From contig CAMLMF010000038.1 in the NCBI GenBank assembly GCA_946480995.1, forward strand, positions 1 through 11,493: a stretch of 11,493 bases of DNA, in the 5' to 3' direction. The notes under the pieces are model-generated. The model saw only the letters and a program-made list of their open reading frames with translations, was not told where the DNA came from and ran no database searches. This document shows positions 1 through 5,717 of this stretch, in pieces. This DNA comes from an uncultured Bdellovibrio sp. GTDB taxonomy: Bacteria; Bdellovibrionota; Bdellovibrionia; Bdellovibrionales; Bdellovibrionaceae. How positions within the stretch are numbered: position 1 is the first letter of the stretch; each line of letters begins with the position of its first letter. The translations under genes and the position numbers were made by a program.

Positions 1-333
1 GTCGATGCCGCGGCCGTCTTCAGTGACGATGAAAAAGGCACACAAGGTGCCTGGGTAAAGTTTGGAACTGATAAAAATGCTAAGTACCGCATTCTGTGGA
101 AAAGTGCGCCGATTCCGAACGATCCTTTCTGCGTGCGCCAGGATTTCTATGATCAATATCCAAAGACCACGCACACTTTGATGTTTGCTTTGATTGATAT
201 TGTTGGCAGCAGCTCGGATAAAAATGCGTATTCAGAAATTTTAGGCTCCCACGACTTGATGCCTGCGACTTCCAAGCAGTATGATCCTGTCAGGGAGATG
301 GTGAAGGCTTTAAATTTAGAGCTTAAGCCGTAA
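1..333 (+). CDS. PhnD-like ABC transporter substrate-binding protein, C-terminal part (5' truncated by window)
   Basis: The reading frame is open from the first base and ends at TAA 331-333, so about 110 C-terminal residues are visible. The segment opens VDAAAV and continues with YRILWKSAPIPNDPFCVRQD. This resembles the C-terminal lobe of PhnD-family periplasmic binding proteins for phosphate, phosphite or phosphonate, where a 'VDAgAV' stretch and a 'W(K)S.PIPNDP..VR.DL' stretch are typical. By family such proteins are exported, bind a small oxyanion between two lobes and deliver it to an importer; the signal peptide lies outside the window. The stop is 5 nt from the downstream ABC ATPase start, so they are probably co-transcribed. 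The pairing is odd, because that ATPase and its permease look like an ABC-2 exporter and not a PhnCE importer. The family call is fairly sure; the ligand is unknown. Confidence 0.8.
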   Translation, partial: VDAAAVFSDDEKGTQGAWVKFGTDKNAKYRILWKSAPIPNDPFCVRQDFYDQYPKTTHTLMFALIDIVGSSSDKNAYSEILGSHDLMPATSKQYDPVREMVKALNLELKP

Positions 334-338
334 GCGCA

Positions 339-1082
339 ATGGCCGTTTTAGAAGTTCATAATCTTAATAAAACCTTTAAAGGTGGTCTTTTTGAAAAAGA
401 TCATGTGGTTTTGCGTAACGTTAGCTTCCAACTGCCCGAAGGACAAACTTCTGGGTTTGTCGGCAGCAATGGTTCGGGTAAAACCACAACCATCAAATGT
501 CTTTTTGACTTCATTCGGCCTGACAGTGGGCAAATTCACTTCTTTGGAAAACCACTAAGCAGTGAAAGTAAAACGCGCATTGGTTATTTACCGGAGCGCC
601 CATATCTGTATGAGTTTCTAACCGGTGTAGAGTTCTTGCGCCTGCATTGGAATCTTTGTTATGGCAGCTCTTTAAAAGATTTTTACGCGCGAGCGGATGA
701 AGCGTTAAAAAAAGTGGATCTAAGCCACGCCAAGGACCGCCGCTTACGGACGTACTCTAAGGGCATGCTTCAAAGAGTCGGCATCGCTCAAGCGATCCTT
801 ACGCGTCCCGAGTTGTTAATATTAGATGAGCCAATGTCAGGACTTGATCCCGATGGGCGCAGCATGGTTAAGGACATTCTTAAGCAAGAGCAACAACGCG
901 GTGTCAGCTTATTTTTTAGCAGTCACTTGTTGCTGGATATGGAAGAGCTTTGCCAGCATCTGGTGGTGATTAATCGCGGACAAATCCTTTACGATGGCGC
1001 TTTAAAGTCTTTCGTTAACGAATACCAAAGTTTAGAAAAAGCTTTCTCGGTTCTTAAGGGAAAAGAGGAAGCCCGTGGCTAA
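339..1082 (+). CDS. ABC transporter ATP-binding protein (PilH-like by position)
   Basis: A complete 247-aa nucleotide-binding subunit. Visible motifs are Walker A GSNGSGKT (42-49), a Q-loop region reading YLPERPY in which Glu86 replaces the usual Gln, the signature YSKGMLQR (139-146), Walker B LLILDEP (159-165) with Glu164 as the probable catalytic base, a D-loop SGLD, and the H-loop His196 in SSHLL. The Glu-type Q-loop and the 'YSKGM' signature are common in ABC-2 exporter ATPases of the CcmA/NatA kind. The protein would dimerise on the cytoplasmic face and power the permease encoded next. No clear Shine-Dalgarno precedes ATG 339, so translation may be coupled to the gene 5 nt upstream. Its place before an ABC-2 permease, pilD and pilMNOPQ matches M. 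xanthus pilH, an ABC ATPase gene needed for T4P formation; that equivalence is inferred from order, and the substrate is unknown. Confidence 0.92.
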   Translation: MAVLEVHNLNKTFKGGLFEKDHVVLRNVSFQLPEGQTSGFVGSNGSGKTTTIKCLFDFIRPDSGQIHFFGKPLSSESKTRIGYLPERPYLYEFLTGVEFLRLHWNLCYGSSLKDFYARADEALKKVDLSHAKDRRLRTYSKGMLQRVGIAQAILTRPELLILDEPMSGLDPDGRSMVKDILKQEQQRGVSLFFSSHLLLDMEELCQHLVVINRGQILYDGALKSFVNEYQSLEKAFSVLKGKEEARG

Positions 1083-1845
1083 AGTTTTCACCTTAGCAAA
1101 AACCACGCTCCAAGAAATGCTCAGAGAAAAAGTATTTTCCATCGTACTTTTGATTGCCATAGCCCTTCTCGGTCTCAGCTTTTTGCTAGGCGCCTTGTCA
1201 TTCGCAGAACAACGAAAAATCCTTGCGGACTTTGGCTTTCTAGCGATTGAAATTGGTCTTTTAGGTGTCTCTCTTTTTTCTGGTTCCTATTTAATTTCTA
1301 AAGAGATCGAAAAACAGACATGCTTGTTAATTCTTTCTCGTCCGGTCAGCCGCCAGCAGTTTATTCTCGGAAAAATTCTCGGAGTCGTCGCCTTGAATAC
1401 ACTCTTGCTTTTATCTTTGGGGTTGGTTTTAGGTCTGCTGTTAAATGTCGGGTCTGATGCGCATATTCTGTCCTCTTACTTAAAAATCTGTCTCAGCCTG
1501 TGGTTTGAAAGTTCGGTTATTTTAGGCTGGGTGATCTGCTTAAGTCTGATCGTGCGTCCGGTTCTAGCACTTGGCGGAGGAGTGATTGTATTTCTTCTTG
1601 GTCATTGGTTGGGAGACCTGACATTCTTTGCGCAAAAAAGCAAAGATGAGTTTTTCATTCTGGGTGTCAGATTTTTTCATTGGGTTACGCCGAATCTGTA
1701 TAAACTAAACTGGAAGTCCGCGTACTTCCTGGATAACGGCATTCCTGTGCAAAACATTTTATGGATGTTGGCTCACATGACGGGGTGGATGATTTTGCTC
1801 GTGTTGATTGCTAACTTCTTCTTTAGGAGAAAAGACATTGTATAG
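1075..1845 (+). CDS. ABC-2 type transporter permease (PilI-like by position)
   Basis: A 256-aa polytopic membrane protein starting at GTG 1075, preceded by the ribosome-binding site GAGGAA (1065-1070). It overlaps the ATPase gene by 8 nt. About six hydrophobic segments are visible, near residues 21-43, 52-73, 103-126, 142-160, 163-182 and 230-249. The first cytoplasmic stretch reads TLQEMLREKVF, as in many ABC-2/NosY-type permeases, and the segment ISKEIEKQTCLLILSRPVSR is typical of the family's coupling region. With the preceding ATPase it should form an inner-membrane exporter or mechanotransmission complex. The end overlaps the start of pilD by 8 nt, suggesting translational coupling and a link to pilus biogenesis, as for M. 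xanthus pilI. What it moves cannot be told from the sequence. Confidence 0.88.
   Translation: MAKVFTLAKTTLQEMLREKVFSIVLLIAIALLGLSFLLGALSFAEQRKILADFGFLAIEIGLLGVSLFSGSYLISKEIEKQTCLLILSRPVSRQQFILGKILGVVALNTLLLLSLGLVLGLLLNVGSDAHILSSYLKICLSLWFESSVILGWVICLSLIVRPVLALGGGVIVFLLGHWLGDLTFFAQKSKDEFFILGVRFFHWVTPNLYKLNWKSAYFLDNGIPVQNILWMLAHMTGWMILLVLIANFFFRRKDIV
1825..1830 (+). promoter_or_regulatory. Ribosome binding site deciding the pilD start
   Basis: AGGAGA lies 7 nt before TTG 1838. An earlier in-frame TTG at 1808 has no comparable Shine-Dalgarno and would overlap the permease gene by 38 nt. The 1838 start also gives the compact N-terminus expected for PilD, so it is preferred. Confidence 0.75.
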
Positions 1846-2626
1846 CCTGGAACTGATTTACTCCGTGATATTCTTCGTATTCGGTGCTGTGTGGGGCAGT
1901 TTTGCCAATGTAGTTATCTATCGTCTGCCCAAAGATGAAAGCATCGTCAAGCCAGGCAGTCATTGTTACAGCTGTAAGGCTCCGGTAAAATGGTATGACA
2001 ATATTCCGATTTTCAGTTGGTTTATTTTGCGTGGGCGCTGTCGTCATTGTGGGGCCAAGTTTTCGTTCCGCTATCCTTTGGTGGAATTTATCATGGCGGC
2101 CCTTTTTGCTTTGGCCTATTACTATGTTGGTTTTTCGTGGACGTTGTTAGAATACTTAATTTTCATTTTCGGCTTGGTTGTTTGCACATTTATTGATTTT
2201 GATCACATGATTTTACCCGATGAATTCACTCTTTCCGGAATTGTCTTGGGTTTAGTTGGGGCTGCGTTAAATCCGCAACGGGAATTTTTGGACTCACTTT
2301 TTGGGGTTTTGATGGGTGGCGGATTTTTGTGGGGCATGGCTTATGTTTATTATTTGCTGACCAAAAATGAAGGCATGGGTGGGGGCGACATCAAGCTTCT
2401 TGCATGGATCGGAGCTTTGCTGGGTTGGAAGGCAATTCCGTTTGTAATCATGTCGTCAGCAATCAGCGGCAGCGTGGTCGGTTTGATCATGGCGCGAAAC
2501 CAAAAAGCCGGACTAAAGACGGTAATTCCTTTCGGACCTTACCTTGCGTTAGGCGCGATATTTTATATGTTCGGCGGCGAAACAATCGCGCTTTGGTACT
2601 TGGAATTATTCTTACCGAATGTCTAG
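1838..2626 (+). CDS. pilD: Prepilin peptidase / N-methyltransferase PilD
   Basis: A 262-aa type IV prepilin leader peptidase from TTG 1838. It cleaves the short positively charged leader of type IV pilins and pseudopilins at the inner membrane and methylates the new N-terminus. The N-terminal methyltransferase-type domain carries GSFANVVIYRLP (20-31) and two CxxC pairs, Cys43/Cys46 and Cys68/Cys71, which bind zinc in this family. The C-terminal aspartyl protease domain shows the two conserved acidic motifs: FIDFDHMILPDEFT (118-131), and GMGGGDIKL (179-187) with Asp184 in the GxGD position. Several hydrophobic helices follow the zinc site. Length is normal and no key residue is missing. It overlaps the permease gene by 8 nt and ends just before the pilM promoter. 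No pilin gene is in the window, so its substrates are encoded elsewhere. Confidence 0.96.
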   Translation: MYSLELIYSVIFFVFGAVWGSFANVVIYRLPKDESIVKPGSHCYSCKAPVKWYDNIPIFSWFILRGRCRHCGAKFSFRYPLVEFIMAALFALAYYYVGFSWTLLEYLIFIFGLVVCTFIDFDHMILPDEFTLSGIVLGLVGAALNPQREFLDSLFGVLMGGGFLWGMAYVYYLLTKNEGMGGGDIKLLAWIGALLGWKAIPFVIMSSAISGSVVGLIMARNQKAGLKTVIPFGPYLALGAIFYMFGGETIALWYLELFLPNV

Positions 2627-2637
2627 ACCTGGTCTAG
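2623..2637 (+). repeat. Perfect 15-nt dyad at the pilD end, upstream of the pilM promoter
   Basis: CTAGACC-T-GGTCTAG is a perfect inverted repeat with 7-nt arms around one T. It contains the pilD stop codon TAG and lies 17 nt upstream of the -35 box of the predicted pilM promoter. The one-base centre and lack of a T tract argue against a terminator. The shape suits a dimeric DNA-binding protein, but no operator function is shown. Confidence 0.6.
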
Positions 2638-2654
2638 CGCCCTCCGTACCTTAT

Positions 2655-2683
2655 TTGACAATCCCAGCTCAACCAGAAATAAT
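2655..2683 (+). promoter_or_regulatory. Sigma70-type promoter for pilMNOPQ
   Basis: A consensus -35 box TTGACA (2655-2660) is followed after exactly 17 nt by AATAAT (2678-2683), five of six matches to TATAAT. Transcription would begin near 2690, leaving a leader of about 70 nt before pilM. This is the best promoter match in the window and suggests the alignment-complex genes can be transcribed independently of pilD. Confidence 0.75.
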
Positions 2684-2691
2684 TTTATAGG

Positions 2692-2733
2692 ACTTGTGTC
2701 TAAAGACGTAAGTCTTTGAAAAGACACCTAAGT
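2692..2733 (+). promoter_or_regulatory. Structured 5' leader of the pilM operon (three-part stem-loop)
   Basis: The leader folds on paper into one long hairpin. ACTT (2692-2695) pairs with AAGT (2730-2733), GTGTCT (2696-2701) with AGACAC (2722-2727), and AAAGAC (2702-2707) with GTCTTT (2712-2717) around a GTAA loop. The 3' side has a 4-nt and a 2-nt bulge. GTCTT (2712-2716) can instead pair with AAGAC (2721-2725), which excludes the first fold. There is no T tract, so it is not a simple terminator, and it matches no riboswitch I recognise. It ends 9 nt before the pilM Shine-Dalgarno-like GGGGAA (2743-2748). Confidence 0.55.
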
Positions 2734-2759
2734 GGAGCAACTGGGGAAGCAACAACAGC

Positions 2760-3815
2760 ATGTTTTTTAAATCGAAGAAAGTTATCGGACTCGACATCGG
2801 AACGAGCTCCATCAAACTGGCAGAAATGGACTTCAACGGAAAAGGAGCCCAACTGCTTTCTTTTGGTTTTGCACCAACGCCTCCCAATGCCGTTTCCGGA
2901 GGAGAAATTGTTGATATTTCTTCTGTCGGCATGGCGATTCAATCACTGATCAACGAAGTCAAATCAAAGCGCAAAAACATCGCCACAGCGATGTGGGGAA
3001 CTGCGGTTATCGTGAAAAAGATCACGATTCCAAAGATGGACAGGAAATTAGTTAAAGACCAAATTCGCTTTGAAGCCGAGCAATACATTCCCTTTGATAT
3101 TAACAATATCAGCTTGGCCCATCACATTTTAAATGGCAGCAGTTCACCTGATACTATGGATATTCTGCTGATTGCTGCGCAAAATGAGCTGGTTCATCAG
3201 TACACGCAAGTCATCGAAATGGGTGGTTTGACGTGCGGAGTTTTGGACGTCAGTGGTTTTGCTTTAGCCAACGCTTTCGAAATTAATTACGGCAAAGTGC
3301 CTGGTGAAGTCATTGGTATTCTGAATTTTGGCGCAGCGATCACGAACTTTGTTGTCGTGCAAAATGGGGAAGTGATTTTCTGTCGTGACATCCCTGTAGG
3401 GGGCGCGAACTATACCAATGAAATTCACAAGATGATGGGAGTCACAGTTCCCGAAGCAGAAGCTTTAAAGCTCAGCGCGATTTCTCGTCGCGAAGTTCCC
3501 GATGAAGTTCACAGCGTGATCAGTGCCACGAACGAGGCCGTAACGGAAGAAATCCGTAGCAGCTTGGATTTCTTAAGCGCGACGACGAACGGAATGGTTT
3601 TAAACCGTTGTTTTTACACGGGTGGAAGCTCTGCAACCTCGGGCTTAGTTGAAACTGTATCACGGGTCACAGGGATCTATATGGAGCCTTTTAATCCGTT
3701 CTTAAAAGTGAAGGCCAACCCGAAAAAATTCTCTCCAGAGTACCTCAACCAAATCAGCTCTTTTGCTGGAGTCGTGACAGGTTTAGCGTTGCGCACATTG
3801 GGGGATGGCACATGA
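2760..3815 (+). CDS. pilM: Type IV pilus assembly ATP-binding protein PilM
   Basis: A 351-aa actin/FtsA-like cytoplasmic protein of the T4P alignment subcomplex. It binds nucleotide and the cytoplasmic N-terminal peptide of PilN. Visible elements are the phosphate-1 loop IGLDIGTSSIKLAEM (9-23), the phosphate-2 region ILNFGAAITNFVVV (about 186-199) followed by a conserved IPVGG, and the adenosine-site motif YTGGSSATSGL (about 286-296). FEAEQYIPFDINNI near residues 102-115 is also characteristic of PilM. Length is normal. ATG 2760 has a modest GGGGAA Shine-Dalgarno 11 nt upstream. The stop overlaps the pilN start as ATGA (3812-3815), a classic translational-coupling arrangement. It is the first gene after the predicted pil promoter. 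Confidence 0.97.
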   Translation: MFFKSKKVIGLDIGTSSIKLAEMDFNGKGAQLLSFGFAPTPPNAVSGGEIVDISSVGMAIQSLINEVKSKRKNIATAMWGTAVIVKKITIPKMDRKLVKDQIRFEAEQYIPFDINNISLAHHILNGSSSPDTMDILLIAAQNELVHQYTQVIEMGGLTCGVLDVSGFALANAFEINYGKVPGEVIGILNFGAAITNFVVVQNGEVIFCRDIPVGGANYTNEIHKMMGVTVPEAEALKLSAISRREVPDEVHSVISATNEAVTEEIRSSLDFLSATTNGMVLNRCFYTGGSSATSGLVETVSRVTGIYMEPFNPFLKVKANPKKFSPEYLNQISSFAGVVTGLALRTLGDGT

Positions 3816-4432
3816 TTAAAATTAATCTTGCCCCTGCCTTAGCTCAAGGTTCTTCGTCAAACTCAAGTGCATCGGTTTTTGGCTCCTCGTCGTCAATGTC
3901 GGATGTTTTTGTGGGGCCAGAGGAAACTCGCAAAGAGGCTTTAAAGCGCTTGTTGATTTTACTTTTAGGTCCATTGGCTCTGTTTGCTTATGAGAATCAA
4001 AACGTGCCTGCCAAGCATGCTGAGCTGGCGGCGAAACGCCAGGTCTTAGTTGAGCTGCAAACATACAACGCAAAACAGGCCGCGTCCGTGGCGGAAATTA
4101 AAAAGTTTAAAGAAGACGAAGCGACCATTGAAAAGCGTATTTCGGCCTTAGAAAAAATCTCGAAAGACCGTCAACGCGAAATTCGCGTGATGGACTTGTT
4201 GCAAGTGATCATTCCCGAAAAGGCGTGGTTAAGTCGAGTCCAAGTCAGCCCAGAGCGTGTCAATGTACAAGGGTATGCTTTAAGTGATTTGGACGTATCG
4301 ACATTTTTAGAAGGGCTCACGCGAAGTGCCTTTTTAATGGACGTTAATTTGGTAAGTTCCAGCGAAGTCAGTCAAGATGGCATTATGTTGAAGAAATTTG
4401 AAATTAGCTGCTTGCTAGAAAGGCCAGAATGA
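3812..4432 (+). CDS. pilN: Type IV pilus assembly protein PilN
   Basis: A 206-aa bitopic inner-membrane protein. It begins MIKINLAP, the INLxP peptide by which PilN docks on PilM. The usual short linker is replaced by a serine-rich stretch, residues 13-30, with 11 Ser. One short hydrophobic segment (about 47-60) is the membrane anchor. A coiled coil (about 66-120), rich in Glu, Lys and Ala, would pair with PilO in the periplasm. The C-terminal part (about 125-203) resembles the ferredoxin-like PilN fold, including VNVQGYALSDLDVSTFLEGL. The gene overlaps both neighbours by ATGA, so stoichiometric translation with pilM and pilO is expected. The identity is secure from motif and order; the Ser-rich extension is unusual. 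Confidence 0.95.
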   Translation: MIKINLAPALAQGSSSNSSASVFGSSSSMSDVFVGPEETRKEALKRLLILLLGPLALFAYENQNVPAKHAELAAKRQVLVELQTYNAKQAASVAEIKKFKEDEATIEKRISALEKISKDRQREIRVMDLLQVIIPEKAWLSRVQVSPERVNVQGYALSDLDVSTFLEGLTRSAFLMDVNLVSSSEVSQDGIMLKKFEISCLLERPE

Positions 4433-5019
4433 ATAAGTTATTCGAAATACTGGCCGCGCAAGAAATCGGCAAGACATTGCTTATCGGTTTAGCTGTCACA
4501 GGACTGTATTGGTACACTGTCTATGATGATGGTGCCGTCGCAGATGCACAGCTTGTGCAAATTGGTCAGCAGTTGCAGCAAGAAGAAAACAAGAAAAAAG
4601 ACACGGATGCAACCTTGAAACAAGTTCAAGAGATGCAAGAAAAAGTTGGTCAACTGAGTTTGCAGTATCAAGAGATTTCTCGCCGTTTGCCCGCGGTTTT
4701 ATTTTCGATCGATATCAACAAAGCGATCGATGATTTTGCGCGCAACTCGGGCGTGAACGTCAAGATGAAGAGACCTGCTGACAATATTAAAAAAGAAGTG
4801 GTTGAAGAAGTTCCTGTCGGTGTGACGTTAGAAGGCACCTACGGGGAACTGGCAAGGTTTGCTTATTTGGTTTCGACAGCAGAGCGTATGGCCCGGGTAA
4901 AAAACGTGATTATTACAGAAACGGCTCCAAACTCTGGAAAATTGAAGCTTGAAGGTCAGGTGGTCGGTTATAAACTTGCTCCTGAAGAAAAACCTAAAGC
5001 AGAGGGAACGAGGAATTAG
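4429..5019 (+). CDS. pilO: Type IV pilus assembly protein PilO
   Basis: A 196-aa bitopic protein that heterodimerises with PilN in the inner membrane and contacts PilP. It has a short cytoplasmic N-terminus, a single hydrophobic helix (about 16-30), a Gln/Glu/Lys-rich coiled coil (about 40-85), and a C-terminal domain. In that domain RRLP, the DFARNSGV stretch (near 104-111), VTLEGTYGELARFAYLVS and the final LEGQVVGYKL fit the PilO ferredoxin-like fold. The start overlaps the pilN stop (ATGA 4429-4432). The stop lies 2 nt before the GTG start of pilP. Size and order are standard for the family, and nothing is missing. Confidence 0.95.
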   Translation: MNKLFEILAAQEIGKTLLIGLAVTGLYWYTVYDDGAVADAQLVQIGQQLQQEENKKKDTDATLKQVQEMQEKVGQLSLQYQEISRRLPAVLFSIDINKAIDDFARNSGVNVKMKRPADNIKKEVVEEVPVGVTLEGTYGELARFAYLVSTAERMARVKNVIITETAPNSGKLKLEGQVVGYKLAPEEKPKAEGTRN

Positions 5020-5021
5020 CG

Positions 5022-5696
5022 GTGAAGTCAGTAAGATGGATGTTGTCTTACATTTTAGTGGCGTCTTTGGGACTGTGGTTGGCCTTTGCGGTCAGCATGA
5101 AGCTCATGACTCCCGCGCATTCTCAGGAAGCTCCTGCGAATGGTGATTTGCCGGCAGAGTTTTTAAAAGAAGTCGAATCGACGCAAGTTCCTCCCAACGG
5201 AACTGTGCCCCCACCTCCTGCCAATGTTCCGCCACCGCCACCGATGGACACTATGCCAATCGGAGACGGGGCGACGGCACCAACTCCGACGGCGCCGACG
5301 CAGGAACTTTTTCCTGGTGACGGTTATGTTTATGATCCCACTGGGAAGCGTGATCCGTTTAAACCTTTCAAGGTCATGCACTCGGGAACTCCTAATAAAG
5401 GAGGCTCATCCATTGTTTCGGCGACGGATGCTAGTGGGATCAGTACTTTAGAACCTTTGCAGCGTTGGGAAATCGAGCGCTTGCAGGTTGTTGGGATTTT
5501 GTGGGATGTGCGTACGCCTCGAGCGATGGTGCGCGATCCCGATGGAGCCGTTTTTACAGTTGTTAAGAATTCAAAGTTAGGCCGCAACGAAGGATTTGTT
5601 GTGGCGATCCGCGAGGGCGAAGTGGTGGTCATGGAAACTCGGTATGACGAAGGCCGCCCAGTTAAAGAACCTCGTGTGATGGAGTTAAAAAAGTAA
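5022..5696 (+). CDS. pilP: Type IV pilus assembly protein PilP (not a lipoprotein here)
   Basis: A 224-aa periplasmic linker between the PilNO pair and the secretin PilQ. The start is GTG 5022 with AGGAA (5011-5015) six nt upstream. The N-terminus is one hydrophobic segment (about 8-26) followed by TPAHSQ, which could act as a signal anchor or a type I cleavage site. There is no cysteine anywhere in the protein, so the lipobox found in classical PilP is absent. Residues 56-79 are very proline-rich, giving an extended linker. The conserved core begins at YDPTGKRDPFKPF (104-116). The C-terminal beta domain (about 152-212) contains LQVVGILWD, AMVRDPDGAVFTV and KLGRNEGFVVAI, the PilP 'homology region' that binds the PilQ N0 domain. 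It is followed 21 nt later by pilQ. Confidence 0.94.
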   Translation: MKSVRWMLSYILVASLGLWLAFAVSMKLMTPAHSQEAPANGDLPAEFLKEVESTQVPPNGTVPPPPANVPPPPPMDTMPIGDGATAPTPTAPTQELFPGDGYVYDPTGKRDPFKPFKVMHSGTPNKGGSSIVSATDASGISTLEPLQRWEIERLQVVGILWDVRTPRAMVRDPDGAVFTVVKNSKLGRNEGFVVAIREGEVVVMETRYDEGRPVKEPRVMELKK

Positions 5697-5717
5697 GTTT
5701 TTACCTGAGGAGGACGA

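Noticed and set aside
1808..1837. Earlier TTG start for pilD
   Set aside because: No Shine-Dalgarno, a 38-nt overlap with the permease gene, and an N-terminal extension atypical of PilD. TTG 1838 follows AGGAGA.
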